A DNA stretch of 64,000 nucleotides, taken from assembly GCA_041191405.1 (NCBI GenBank), contig JBEEOW010000002.1, positions 62,001 through 126,000 on the forward strand, read 5' to 3'. Under the pieces are notes generated by a model. The model worked only from the letters and a program-made list of their open reading frames with translations, did no database searches and was not told where the DNA came from. The position numbers and the translations under genes were made by a program. Each line of letters opens with the position of its first letter. Position 1 is the first letter of the stretch. Positions 34,074 through 43,886 of this stretch are shown one piece after another. The stretch is from JBEEOW01 sp041191405. Lineage in GTDB: Bacteria; Bacteroidota; Bacteroidia; Cytophagales; UBA9547.

Positions 34074-34775
34074 ATGGAAGATGTATTTGGTTTAGCTTGT
34101 AAAGCTTATTTTGATGGGGATAAAAATGCTGTTATAACAGTAAATACAAACCTCACCGAAGACGAAGAAATTCCATGTTCATATTTATTTCGTTCATTTG
34201 ATGAAATGCCTGAATTTGAACAATATACCATGCAGCTTTGTAAAGGAAAAGTGTTGGATATTGGCGCAGGTGTTGGTCCGCATGCATATTATTTACAATC
34301 AAAAAATATTGATGTTACAGCTTTAGAACCATCAGAATTATGTTGCGAAATAATGCAACAAAGAGGAATAAAAAATATTGCAAATACTACTTTAGAAAAC
34401 TTTAATACAGAATCAAAATTCGATACTATCCTACTGTTAATGAATGGAATCGGTTTGGCAGGAAAAATAGATAATCTCCAAAAATTTCTTTTAAAATTGA
34501 AATCACTTCTTAGCGAAAAAGGTAAAATTTATCTTACTTCAGCAGATATTGCTTACATGTTTATTGAGGAAGATGGCTCAATGGAAATTGATTTAAATGG
34601 AGGCTATTATGGTGAAATGGAATACGAAACTTCTTTCAACGGCAATATTGCAAATTATGATTGGCTATATTTAAATGCAGATATTTTATTTATGCATGCC
34701 GAAGAAATTGGTTTGAAAGGTGAGGTTATTTCACAAACTGAGGAAGGTGATTATTTAGCTGTACTAAGTTTCTAA
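34074..34775 (+). CDS. Class I SAM-dependent methyltransferase
   Basis: A Rossmann-fold methyltransferase with motif I GKVLDIGAGVGPHAYYL, the acidic residue ending strand 2 (VTALEPSE), motif II-like FDTILLLMNGIG and the post-III strand GKIYLTSADI. The first 60 residues (YFDGDKNAVI ... PCSYLFRSFDEMP) are a typical N-terminal extension of a Bacteroidota subfamily. The substrate is unknown. Start set at the ATG 34074 (233 residues), because the upstream TTG lies within the -7 box. It converges with the hydrolase gene, 4 bp apart. Confidence 0.82.
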   Translation: MEDVFGLACKAYFDGDKNAVITVNTNLTEDEEIPCSYLFRSFDEMPEFEQYTMQLCKGKVLDIGAGVGPHAYYLQSKNIDVTALEPSELCCEIMQQRGIKNIANTTLENFNTESKFDTILLLMNGIGLAGKIDNLQKFLLKLKSLLSEKGKIYLTSADIAYMFIEEDGSMEIDLNGGYYGEMEYETSFNGNIANYDWLYLNADILFMHAEEIGLKGEVISQTEEGDYLAVLSF

Positions 34776-34779
34776 CAAC

Positions 34780-35559
34780 TTAACCCAAAATCCCTTCACA
34801 AAAATCACTTACATATTTTAAGGTTTCTTTTTCCCTTTCAAACATTCCTGCATGTCCTGTAAAATGCATAAAATGTGCTGTACAGTACTTTGGTAAGCCA
34901 CTCATTTTTAATGAATCAGCAAAATTTACTGAGCCATCATTTTTACCTGCAATAATTAAAATTGGAATATCAATCTCAGCAATTAATTCAGCTGAATCAG
35001 CTCTATCACGCATTCCTTTTTGTACGGAAACTATTGATTGTTGAGGAGTATTTAAACCATCATTTAACAATAATTCAATGGCCGATTTGCATCTTTCTCG
35101 GTTTGTATGCCAAAACAAATTTCCTACAAACGGACGTATAAATGCCTCAACACCATAGTTTTCAACATAAACTATGGTTTTATTTCTGTTAGCTTGTTTT
35201 TCTTCAGTATCAGCAAAAGCTGTTGAATGAAATAAGCCTAATCCAAGTAAAGCATCAGGAAAAAGTTTAGCAAAAGCCAAAGTCACATATCCACCTAATG
35301 AATGACCAATCATTACAACATGTGTGATTCTTAATTCATCAAGCAATGTTTTAACTTGTTCAGCAAGCCATTCCATTGAAGCAATTTCAGGCAATTGTAC
35401 CGATTTACTTTCTCCAAAACCAGGTAAATCAATTGCAATTACTCTAAATTTTTGACTCAAATTGGGCAAAAAATGATTCCACAAACTTTTTGACTCGCAA
35501 AATCCGTGTAATAATACCAATGGTAAACCTTGTCCTGAATCTGAATATGCTAATGACAT
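34780..35559 (-). CDS. Alpha/beta-fold hydrolase
   Basis: The 259-residue single-domain hydrolase has an oxyanion HGF (18-20), nucleophile elbow GHSLGG with Ser87, probable acid Asp in AGKNDGSV (about 208) and catalytic His in FTGHAGMFE (about 237). The family includes esterases, lipases and C-C hydrolases; this sequence does not tell which. It is cytoplasmic, with no signal peptide. It may share a transcript with dxs, 48 bp upstream on the same strand. Confidence 0.88.
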   Translation of the reverse strand: MSLAYSDSGQGLPLVLLHGFCESKSLWNHFLPNLSQKFRVIAIDLPGFGESKSVQLPEIASMEWLAEQVKTLLDELRITHVVMIGHSLGGYVTLAFAKLFPDALLGLGLFHSTAFADTEEKQANRNKTIVYVENYGVEAFIRPFVGNLFWHTNRERCKSAIELLLNDGLNTPQQSIVSVQKGMRDRADSAELIAEIDIPILIIAGKNDGSVNFADSLKMSGLPKYCTAHFMHFTGHAGMFEREKETLKYVSDFCEGILG

Positions 35560-35607
35560 TTTATTATAAATAAACTAAAAATTATATTTATTATTAAATT
35601 TACAACT

Positions 35608-37536
35608 TTACCCAACCACCACTTTACCTAACACTGTTACTTCCAACGATTTTACTGTGTTAATAATAGCATTTGTATCATAGTGACATTCATTATATAG
35701 CTCTGATTGCTCTCCATGTTCTATAAACTCATCAGGAATACCAAGACGTTTTACAGTATTAGTATATCCATTGTCAGCCATAAATTCTAAAATTGCTGAA
35801 CCAAAACCTCCTTCCAAACAACCATCTTCAACTGTTACGATTGCCTTATATTTTTTACAAATTGCATGTAATAAACTAGTATCTAAAGGTTTTGCAAAAC
35901 GCATGTCATAATGCCCAACCTTAATACCTTCAACTGATAATTGACTTAATGCTTCTGTTGCAAAATTACCTATGCTACCTAGTGATAAAATGGCAACATT
36001 TTCTCCTTCAACCAGTATTCTTCCTTTACCAATTTCCATCATCTCAAGTGGTGTTTTCCAATTTGGCATCACACCATTACCTCTAGGGTAACGAATAGTA
36101 AATGGCCCATTATCAACAGCTTGTGCGGTATACATCATGTTTCTCAACTCTTGCTCATTCATTGGAGATGCAACAATCATATTTGGAATACAACGCATAT
36201 ATGCAATATCAAATGCCCCATGATGTGTTGGTCCGTCAGCTCCAGCAATACCAGCTCTATCTAAACAAAAAATCACATGTAATTTCTGTAAACAAACATC
36301 ATGAACTACTTGATCATAACCACGTTGCATAAATGATGAATAAATATTGCAGAATGGAATCATACCTTGAGTAGCCAAACCTGCCGAAAAAGTTACAGCA
36401 TGTTGTTCAGCAATACCTACATCAATAGCTCTATCGGGCATTACTTCCATCATAATATTTAATGATGAACCAGATGGCATAGCTGGAGTAATTCCCATAA
36501 TTTTAGGATTAGCTTGCGCCAATTCTACCATTGTATGCCCAAATACATCCTGATAACGAGGAGCTTGCGGAGTATCAAAAACTTTCTTTTTAATCTCTCC
36601 AGTTATTTTATCAAACTTACCTGGTGCATGCCATTTGGTTTGATCTTTTTCAGCAGGTGCGTATCCTTTACCTTTCGTTGTAATGCAATGCAACAATTTC
36701 GGACCAGGAATATTTTTTAAATCATTTAATAATTGCACTAAATGATTCACATCATGCCCATCAACTGGACCAAAATACCTGATATTTAAGCCTTCAAATA
36801 AGTTACTTTGTTTCATCAAAGTAGCCTTCATTCCTGACTCAATTTTTGAAGCTAATTTTTGAACTTTAGGACCAAATTTTGAAATCTTCCCTAATGATTT
36901 CCAAATTTCATCTCTAAATTTATTATAAGTTTTTGATGTAGTAATATCTACCAAATAATCTTTTAATGCTCCCACATTTGGGTCGATAGCCATGCAATTA
37001 TCATTCAGAATCACTAATAAATTTGAATTAGTAATCCCAGCATGATTTAATGCTTCAAATGCCATCCCCGCAGTCATTGAACCATCCCCAATAATTGCAA
37101 CATGATGCTTATCATCTAATCCTTGTAACTTAGAGGCAACGGACATACCTAAAGCTGCTGATATTGAAGTAGATGAATGCCCTACCCCAAAAGCATCATA
37201 CTCACTTTCCGAACGTTTTGGGAAACCCGAAATTCCACCATAAAGTCTGTTGGTATGAAAATCTTTTCTACGACCAGTTAAAATTTTGTGTCCATAAGCT
37301 TGGTGACCAACATCCCAAACTAACTGGTCATAAGGTGTATTAAATACATAATGCAAAGCTACAGTGAGTTCAACCACTCCCAAACTTGCAGAAAAGTGTC
37401 CACCATAAACTGAAACAGTATCAATGATATAATTTCGCAAATCCTCACAAACCTTAGGTAATTGGTTTACAGACAACTTACGTAAATCTTCAGGAATATC
37501 AATTTTTGCTAAAAGCTCGCCTGGTTCTATTTGCAT
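35608..37536 (-). CDS. dxs: 1-deoxy-D-xylulose-5-phosphate synthase
   Basis: This thiamine-diphosphate enzyme condenses pyruvate and glyceraldehyde 3-phosphate, the first step of the MEP isoprenoid pathway. The 642 residues follow the family layout. The N-terminal ThDP domain has YVWDVGHQAYGHKILTGR-like sequence (LVWDVGHQAYGHK), VGHSSTSISAALGM and the GDGSMTAGMAFEALNHAG cofactor motif. A central Pyr domain has GIAEQHAVTFSAGLA, and the C-terminal transketolase domain has VEDGCLEGGFGSA. ispE, another MEP gene, is in the same window at 57.4 kb but separate. Upstream lies a TTTTCAG repeat. Confidence 0.97.
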   Translation of the reverse strand: MQIEPGELLAKIDIPEDLRKLSVNQLPKVCEDLRNYIIDTVSVYGGHFSASLGVVELTVALHYVFNTPYDQLVWDVGHQAYGHKILTGRRKDFHTNRLYGGISGFPKRSESEYDAFGVGHSSTSISAALGMSVASKLQGLDDKHHVAIIGDGSMTAGMAFEALNHAGITNSNLLVILNDNCMAIDPNVGALKDYLVDITTSKTYNKFRDEIWKSLGKISKFGPKVQKLASKIESGMKATLMKQSNLFEGLNIRYFGPVDGHDVNHLVQLLNDLKNIPGPKLLHCITTKGKGYAPAEKDQTKWHAPGKFDKITGEIKKKVFDTPQAPRYQDVFGHTMVELAQANPKIMGITPAMPSGSSLNIMMEVMPDRAIDVGIAEQHAVTFSAGLATQGMIPFCNIYSSFMQRGYDQVVHDVCLQKLHVIFCLDRAGIAGADGPTHHGAFDIAYMRCIPNMIVASPMNEQELRNMMYTAQAVDNGPFTIRYPRGNGVMPNWKTPLEMMEIGKGRILVEGENVAILSLGSIGNFATEALSQLSVEGIKVGHYDMRFAKPLDTSLLHAICKKYKAIVTVEDGCLEGGFGSAILEFMADNGYTNTVKRLGIPDEFIEHGEQSELYNECHYDTNAIINTVKSLEVTVLGKVVVG

Positions 37537-37630
37537 TATTTTGTTTTTTGGTATTTAAATGATTAACCATTAAACGCTCATTTTGTTTAAGGCAATACAA
37601 TTGCAAGGTACAAATTTTAGTTTAATTTTT

Positions 37631-37715
37631 TTTCAGTTTTCAGTTTTCAGTTTTCAGTTTTCAGTTTTCATTTTTCAGAAAACATACTGATTACAGATAA
37701 CTGAATACTGACAAC
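37631..37715. repeat. TTTTCAG tandem repeat with inverted degenerate arm
   Basis: Six or so copies of the 7-mer TTTTCAG (37631-37678) are followed by CTGATTACAG, AACTGAATACTGAC (about 37687-37712), the reverse-complement flavour of the same unit. The run sits between dxs and the WG-repeat gene and is a likely length-variable microsatellite. Confidence 0.8.
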
Positions 37716-37721
37716 TTTTAA

Positions 37722-40700
37722 CTACCAAATCCACTTCCCTGAAATATGCCAATACTTAATTGTATTTTGAGTTTCTATTTTAAAAATTCCATTTTCAATA
37801 TATTGAATATTTTCAGCAATTACTGGAAAAATCCACCTGCCTGAATTTGAGCATAATCCAACTTTGTGATTGGAAATTATTTTAATGAAACCAGAATTTA
37901 AATTTTCAATTTTATCATATTTAAAATCAAGCAATTGTGTACCCGATTCACTTATCATTCCCCAAAAATTATTTTTTTTAACCGATGCATAACTATTAGT
38001 AAATGGTTTACATTCTTCAAATGTTTTACCAAATAATTTTATACCTTGTTTATCAATAAATTGATATTCATGTTTCCATTTATGATATAAAATAGCTTTC
38101 TCATTTTCAAAACTTGCAATTAACTCCCAATCTTCTTTATTAATAGAAATTTCTTCAGCACCTAATTGATTATAAAACAAATAATGTGATTTATTTTCTA
38201 CTTCAATAAATTCATTGCTAGCTTTTTTTACATGTTCTAAATTCAAGGCTTCTGATAGCTTCTCACCTTTTAAGTTTATCACAAAATACTGATTATCAAT
38301 CTTAACGAATGCTTTTCCATTTTCAAAAGGCCAAGCTTCTTGATAATTTGGATGTAATTTATAAACACCTAAAGTATCAATATACCCCCATTTTTCTCCA
38401 AATTTAACCAATGCTAATCCGTTTACAAATGGTTTTATCTCTTCAAAATGATGTTCATGTATATGGTGACCTAGTGAGTGCAATAAAACTAATTTTTTAT
38501 GTTCGAGATGCGCAATAGCTAAGTTAAAATTATTGAAAGATTCAATTTGTAGATATTTTGGAGCAACTATCCAAGTTCCGTTATGATTTGCAATACCCCA
38601 AAGCTTATTTTTTTCAGCAATGATAATTTTATAATTATTCTCTTTTATATTTTCGGCATCCAAGAAAGCAACTTTTTCCTCTTTTTTATTAATTACATCA
38701 TATCCTTTATCATTTTTAATATAAGCATTTCCATTATAAAAGTGACTCACCTTTTGATACTTACATTTAATCACAAGTTCTCCATTATGATTAACAAACC
38801 CCCATTTTTTTTGCAAACGCACAGGAGCTAAACTATCCATAAATGGTAAAATTTCATCATATACTGAAGGAAGTATTTTTTGTTTTTTTACATCAAAAAT
38901 CTGCCAACCTAAATTAGTTTTAACTATTGATTTACCCTCTGTAGGTACCTTAACATCTAAAAAAATAGCTGGCACCAACACATTACCTAAAGAATCAACA
39001 ATTCCCTGAGTATAAGAATTTTCTGTAACTACCCATAATGAATCATTGTTAGCCACTTGGTTCATATCATTATATAAAAATGGTATTACAACTTCTCCTT
39101 TGGTATTTATTGCTCCCCAAAAATTATTTTTCATTGCCCAAGCTATTCCATTGTTAAATGGCTTAATTAAATCATATTCAGGATTGATTACAATTTCATT
39201 TTTTGTATTTATAACTCCCCATTTACCAATTTTATTGAATTCTGTATTTTTCTCAATCCAACCTTTTAAATTATATTGATTTGATTGCACATTTTCAGCC
39301 CTTTCTGCTAAACATACAGTTGCTAAACCATTTGAAAACTTTCCAATAAAATTATAATGTAATTTTACTGTTGATTTTAAATTTTCTTTAAAACTATTCC
39401 AAATCCTACCACTTTCATCAATATACCCCCAATGTTTATTTAAATCAATACATTTATAACTTGAATTATTTAAAACTTCTTTCAAATCCAACACTTTTAA
39501 GTTTACTCCATTTATTACTGTTTCAAATATCTGATGTTTTAAATTTGAACCATACACAGGTTTAAGCTCAATATTATTTTTTTGATTTTGTTTATTATCT
39601 ACTTCTTTGCTATTAACAATATGTAAAGTGTGCATATTTGAAAACAACTGCTCTAGTTCATTTTGATTATTTATTTCAAAAAGATTACTTGTTTTTGAGA
39701 AATGTGCTTTAACTCTATTTCCCTCAAATTCTACAACATGATATATTGGATCTAAAACAACTTTTCCTTTTTTATTAATTAAGCCCCAAAGTGAATCTTT
39801 TCTTACAAGTCCAAAACCAAGTTTGTTAAATGGCAACATTTCATTCCATTCATTATTACTTAAAATTTGACCATCAATAGCAAAAAGTTGCCATTGTTTA
39901 TGATGTTCTTTAATTGACCATAAATTTTCACCTAAATAATTAACCCTCTCAGCATTAGTTAAAAACAAAAGCTTTCCAATTGATGAAATAACATATACTT
40001 TGTTTTTACCATGAGCCAAAACAAAACCTTTTTCTAACTCATTATCAATATGATAAATCAAAGTATCTGTTAAAAGTTGAGTATTACCTAATAATCCAAT
40101 TGCTTTAGATTTTGATGAAAATCCAAATTCTATTAAATACTCATTTAATCTTTTTATATACTTAAAATTCAGTTTATTTTGAGTTTTTCTCCCTAAAACA
40201 TGATGTTGCCAGTATATATCTTTTTTTACTGCAACAACTGTATCATTCATAAATTTTATGCTATCTGCATTAATTGGATGTAACTCTTTCCCTTCTAGCG
40301 AAAAAACACCTTTTTTTAATGATTTATTTTCAACAATAAAATAATTAGCCAATAACTCTGATTTCATCAAAACAGGTGGAATAATCAACTTACCTTTTAT
40401 ATTGTATATACCTTGATGATGTTTAGTATATACCCAAATAAATTCATTTTGAATATTAACTTCTTGAAATTTAGGCGCAATAATCCATCTATTGCTAAGA
40501 TTTATTACTCCCCATGCAGAATCAGCTAAAGCAGCCAGTAGACTATCATTTAACCAATACAATTCCTTGTAATTAAATTTTACAATAGTTTTGTTTTCAA
40601 TATTAATTACACCCTCTTTGCCGTTTAAATGGGCAATAGTTAGTTTATTTTTATTAAAAAATAATGCTTCATTATATTGAGGTTTTATCAACAGATTTCC

Positions 40701-40850
40701 ATTATAATCAATGGCACCCCAAAGGTTATCTTTTTCAATTGTTAAAACATTTATTTTTTGTGCCTTAAGTTCATTTAAACCTAGAAAAACACAAAAAATA
40801 AATAGTATTAGGTTAGATACTTTTAATCCAATTTTGTAATTCAAGTGCAT
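37722..40850 (-). CDS. Large secreted WG-repeat protein
   Basis: The 1042-residue protein has a signal peptide (residues about 1-30, ending GLNELKAQ) and some 20 or more WG beta-hairpin repeats, e.g. DNLWGAIDYNGNLLIKPQY, KWGYIDTLGVYKLHPNY and NFWGMISESGTQLLDFKYD. Many have the consensus WG-x-(I/V)-(N/D)-x2-G-x-(L/V/W)-(I/V)-x-P-x-(Y/F). Such repeats build beta solenoid-like propeller structures whose role is poorly known. Its start overlaps the 3' end of the upstream lipoprotein gene by 38 nt, so the two are surely co-expressed. Binding of a partner at the cell envelope is an inference. Confidence 0.88.
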   Translation of the reverse strand: MHLNYKIGLKVSNLILFIFCVFLGLNELKAQKINVLTIEKDNLWGAIDYNGNLLIKPQYNEALFFNKNKLTIAHLNGKEGVINIENKTIVKFNYKELYWLNDSLLAALADSAWGVINLSNRWIIAPKFQEVNIQNEFIWVYTKHHQGIYNIKGKLIIPPVLMKSELLANYFIVENKSLKKGVFSLEGKELHPINADSIKFMNDTVVAVKKDIYWQHHVLGRKTQNKLNFKYIKRLNEYLIEFGFSSKSKAIGLLGNTQLLTDTLIYHIDNELEKGFVLAHGKNKVYVISSIGKLLFLTNAERVNYLGENLWSIKEHHKQWQLFAIDGQILSNNEWNEMLPFNKLGFGLVRKDSLWGLINKKGKVVLDPIYHVVEFEGNRVKAHFSKTSNLFEINNQNELEQLFSNMHTLHIVNSKEVDNKQNQKNNIELKPVYGSNLKHQIFETVINGVNLKVLDLKEVLNNSSYKCIDLNKHWGYIDESGRIWNSFKENLKSTVKLHYNFIGKFSNGLATVCLAERAENVQSNQYNLKGWIEKNTEFNKIGKWGVINTKNEIVINPEYDLIKPFNNGIAWAMKNNFWGAINTKGEVVIPFLYNDMNQVANNDSLWVVTENSYTQGIVDSLGNVLVPAIFLDVKVPTEGKSIVKTNLGWQIFDVKKQKILPSVYDEILPFMDSLAPVRLQKKWGFVNHNGELVIKCKYQKVSHFYNGNAYIKNDKGYDVINKKEEKVAFLDAENIKENNYKIIIAEKNKLWGIANHNGTWIVAPKYLQIESFNNFNLAIAHLEHKKLVLLHSLGHHIHEHHFEEIKPFVNGLALVKFGEKWGYIDTLGVYKLHPNYQEAWPFENGKAFVKIDNQYFVINLKGEKLSEALNLEHVKKASNEFIEVENKSHYLFYNQLGAEEISINKEDWELIASFENEKAILYHKWKHEYQFIDKQGIKLFGKTFEECKPFTNSYASVKKNNFWGMISESGTQLLDFKYDKIENLNSGFIKIISNHKVGLCSNSGRWIFPVIAENIQYIENGIFKIETQNTIKYWHISGKWIW

Positions 40851-42207
40851 TATTAATTTTAACTGGAATTTTTGAAAGTGTAAAACGATAGCTTTTGTGC
40901 TTTTGTTTCTTTATTATATCAAATTGATTTTGAGAAGCATAAGCCAAAGTACCATCTTTTGCAATATATAAAAGTAAATTATCATTTATGTTAGATTCAA
41001 AAGCAAATTTATCCCATGAGTTGATACCCTTCGGACTAAAATTAATTACATTCACTGCGTTATTATAGATTAAATAAACCTGCCCATCAATAATTGGTTT
41101 GTTATTGTAATACATTGATGCTTCAACTTTATAAGCATTTTTCAAAAAGTTAATTTTATCAATATTATAGATACCAGTTTCATTGATATTAATAGTTACA
41201 GCTTCAGTTATTTTTGAAGAGTTTTTTCTATTGCTTTTGAATGAACTAAATTGTTTCATGGCTAATTCATAATCAGCACCTTGTAAAGCCCTAGTAACCA
41301 CAGTTTCAAATGCTTTTTTATTATTACTAAGTTTTAATAAATATTGATTTTTTGCTTTATTGTAACTTAATATTTGGGCAGATTTCCAATTTTCATCGAA
41401 TATCCATTGATTATTTTTAGGGTCAGGATATTTTGACACAGATGCATATTGCCACACTATATTTTTAAAAGCTTTTAATTCTTCATGTTTACTTATATCT
41501 ACATCCATATCAAACACAAAATCTTTTTTATTAGGTTTAACTGGAGCTTCAATTATTTCATTTTGAATAAATTGGTTTGAATTATTTTTCTGAATTACAT
41601 TTTTTACAAATTTCCACGAACTTGATGATTTTTGATATTGATAAATATTATAATCCTCAGGATTTTTAACATTATTTTTAACTACTTCAATAGCTTTTTT
41701 TATTTTAATAATTCTACCTGATTTACATAATAATTCTACACTAAACATACCCGCACTTTGTAATTGATAATTTGTACCAGCAGAATCATAATTCATGTTA
41801 ATATTGTTGGTAGCAATACATGCAGCAGGTTCTAAATTTTTAAACACAACTTTCACATCTTCATTTACAGGTTTTCCATCATCATAAGTAAATGATTTTG
41901 GTTTAATTCGAATAGTAAAACTACTTTTCATAAATAAAGTAGTTTCTTCATTCTGTTTTTTATTTGAAATGATAACAGTATCTGTAATAGGTTTAGAAAA
42001 ATTATCTATTACAGCATGTTCGTAATCTAAAGTATCCTCTTCGAATGGCATTAATGCGAAGTCTTTCTTATTCTCAATACTCGTTTCAGATAAAGTTTGT
42101 GTTTGCTCGTCATCTTTATTTGAGTTCTTATTATTTTCTTTCTTGCTTTCACATGAATAGAAAAACAAGAAAATAGGTACAAATAGTATATTATATTTAC
42201 CAATCAT
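40813..42207 (-). CDS. Hypothetical lipoprotein co-transcribed with the WG-repeat protein
   Basis: A 464-residue protein with a lipobox-like FFYSC (Cys at about residue 19), followed by an Asn/Lys/Glu-rich linker. The body has beta-rich segments: one (about 90-180: FTIRIKPKSFTYDDGKPVNEDVKVVFKNLE) resembles carboxypeptidase-regulatory or Ig-like modules. The C-terminal part (YLIYNNAVNVINFSPKG, YIAKDGTLAYASQ) is also beta-rich. No known family can be named. The 38-nt overlap with the next gene indicates translational coupling and a common envelope function. Confidence 0.72.
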   Translation of the reverse strand: MIGKYNILFVPIFLFFYSCESKKENNKNSNKDDEQTQTLSETSIENKKDFALMPFEEDTLDYEHAVIDNFSKPITDTVIISNKKQNEETTLFMKSSFTIRIKPKSFTYDDGKPVNEDVKVVFKNLEPAACIATNNINMNYDSAGTNYQLQSAGMFSVELLCKSGRIIKIKKAIEVVKNNVKNPEDYNIYQYQKSSSSWKFVKNVIQKNNSNQFIQNEIIEAPVKPNKKDFVFDMDVDISKHEELKAFKNIVWQYASVSKYPDPKNNQWIFDENWKSAQILSYNKAKNQYLLKLSNNKKAFETVVTRALQGADYELAMKQFSSFKSNRKNSSKITEAVTININETGIYNIDKINFLKNAYKVEASMYYNNKPIIDGQVYLIYNNAVNVINFSPKGINSWDKFAFESNINDNLLLYIAKDGTLAYASQNQFDIIKKQKHKSYRFTLSKIPVKINNALELQNWIKSI

Positions 42208-42314
42208 ATTTATTATATTATTTTTTTATTAAAACTAAAAAATAGTTATAAAAATGTTTTACCCTTTACGTAATTAAATATACTTTTAGCAAATAAAAAT
42301 TCAATTATTACAAA

Positions 42315-42506
42315 ATGAGTACAGGTACAGTAAAATTTTTTAATGAAACTAAAGGTTTTGGTTTCATCAAAGATGATCAGTCAGGACAAGAAGTTTTTGT
42401 TCACGTAACAGGTTTAGTGGACAAAATTCGTGAGAACGACGCAGTTTCTTTTGATATTTCAGAAGGAAAAAAAGGTTTGAATGCAATTAATGTGAAAAGA
42501 GCTTAG
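42315..42506 (+). CDS. Cold-shock domain protein
   Basis: This 63-residue OB-fold protein binds single-stranded RNA/DNA as an RNA chaperone. It starts MSTGTVKFFNETKGFGFIKD (RNP1: KGFGFI) and has RNP2 VFVHVTGL and the final strand KGLNAINV. The gene is monocistronic with a strong terminator. The 5' leader is about 100 bp long and A/T-rich, as often seen for csp genes, but I could not define a thermosensor. Confidence 0.95.
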   Translation: MSTGTVKFFNETKGFGFIKDDQSGQEVFVHVTGLVDKIRENDAVSFDISEGKKGLNAINVKRA

Positions 42507-42531
42507 TCTTTAATATTTTGCCCCAAAACTC

Positions 42532-42564
42532 AAATGCCATTTGTTTAATTACAAATGGCATTTT
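42532..42564 (+). terminator. Intrinsic terminator of the cold-shock gene
   Basis: AAATGCCATTTGT (42532-42544) pairs perfectly with ACAAATGGCATTT (42551-42563) around a 6-nt loop and is followed by T residues. Confidence 0.9.
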
Positions 42565-42645
42565 TACATCCCTACTTTTACTATACTTTACCGATATTTT
42601 TATTCTATTCACCTCATCCTTGTCAAATGTTTAATTTGAATCAAT

Positions 42646-42884
42646 TACATTTGAAAATATACTAATTTATGGTACAATCGATAAAAAGTAAATTAACTAA
42701 GATTAACCATTAATTAAATATATAGATTTAGTAGAGATTCCTTGTTTATTATTTAAAAGTTTGCAAACTTTGCACAATAAAACTTAATAAGAATCGTTCT
42801 AAATAAGAAATTAAAAGGCAAACTAACAGTTGTTAACATTTACTTAACATTAAATAGGTGTAATATTAACAATTCGTTAATATT
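42646..42884 (+). promoter_or_regulatory. Regulatory region upstream of exbB with two palindromes
   Basis: The 484-bp gap 42507-42990 holds no gene. It contains a -7 box TACATTTG (42646-42653), a perfect 16-bp palindrome AAAGTTTGCAAACTTT (42756-42771), and a 9+5+9 inverted repeat AATATTAAC-AATTC-GTTAATATT (42862-42884). Either palindrome could be an operator for the Ton operon. No Fur-like GATAATGATAATC match is obvious. Confidence 0.4.
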
Positions 42885-42990
42885 GTTTTTCTAATTTATT
42901 AAAAACTTATTATCAGTTTTGCTAATAATATTAATAACCCTGCATTAACCTTAATTATAATATAAATTTAAACTCAAATAAGTAACGCAA

Positions 42991-43821
42991 ATGGCAACTA
43001 ACGTTAATTCAACAACAGTAGAAAACTCAGAAAAGAGTAATTTCAGTTCAATTTTCCCATTGGTAGCAATACCAGTTATTATTGCAATTTCTATAGCAAT
43101 ATTTATATTGGTTCTAGGAAATGGTGCAAACTTTGAAGGTGGAGACAATGCTAATCACCCACTTCCTGGTAACTACTTAGGTATGGTTTACAAAGGTGGT
43201 TTCATCGTACCAATATTAATGTCATTTTTATTAATGGTATTTGTATTCTCAATTGAGCGTTTTTTCACAATAAATGCTGCAAATGGAAATGGTTCAGTTG
43301 AAACTTTCATTAGAAAAGTAAAATCATTATTAGCTGCAAATAAAATAAGTGAAGCAAAAGCACTTTGCGATGTTCAAAAAGGTTCGGTAGGTAATGTAAT
43401 TAAAGCTGTATTAACTAAATACGAAGAAGTTGCAGTTGATACTAAATTAGAAAAAGATCAAAAAATTGCTGCTATTCAGCAAGAGTTAGAAGATGCTACT
43501 TCATTGGAGTTACCAATGTTAGAGAAAAACTTAACAATTATCTCTACAATGGCTTCAGTAGCTACACTTGTTGCACTTTTAGGAACTGTACTTGGTATGA
43601 TTAAAGCATTCGCTGCTATGTCAAACGCTGGAGCACCTGATGCATCTGCACTTGCAACTGGTATTTCTGAAGCACTTATCAATACTGCTATCGGTATCGG
43701 TACATCAGCAGTTGCAATTATTGCTTATAACTTCTTTACAAGTAAAATTGATACATTAACTTACAGCATCGACGAAGCAGGAATGAGCATTACACAAAAC
43801 TTCTCATCACACAATAAATAA
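42991..43821 (+). CDS. exbB: ExbB/TolQ/MotA-type proton channel protein
   Basis: This proton-channel subunit powers TonB at the inner membrane. The 276-residue protein has helices at about 24-48, 72-92, 185-210 and 225-250. The conserved block ISTMASVATLVALLGTVLGMIKAF-like region (VALLGTVLGMIKAF) and ALINTAIGIGTSAVAIIAYNFF identify the MotA/TolQ/ExbB fold. It is the first gene of a seven-gene plus-strand run to 48695. The extra N-terminal helix is usual in Bacteroidota ExbB. Confidence 0.95.
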   Translation: MATNVNSTTVENSEKSNFSSIFPLVAIPVIIAISIAIFILVLGNGANFEGGDNANHPLPGNYLGMVYKGGFIVPILMSFLLMVFVFSIERFFTINAANGNGSVETFIRKVKSLLAANKISEAKALCDVQKGSVGNVIKAVLTKYEEVAVDTKLEKDQKIAAIQQELEDATSLELPMLEKNLTIISTMASVATLVALLGTVLGMIKAFAAMSNAGAPDASALATGISEALINTAIGIGTSAVAIIAYNFFTSKIDTLTYSIDEAGMSITQNFSSHNK

Positions 43822-43886
43822 GAATAATTCTTATTTATTATTTGAGAATTTTGGTTCAATAAGTTCATTACTATAATCGATTCAAA

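Noticed and set aside
37631..37715. CRISPR array
   Set aside because: Units are 7 bp without unique spacers, and no cas genes are present.
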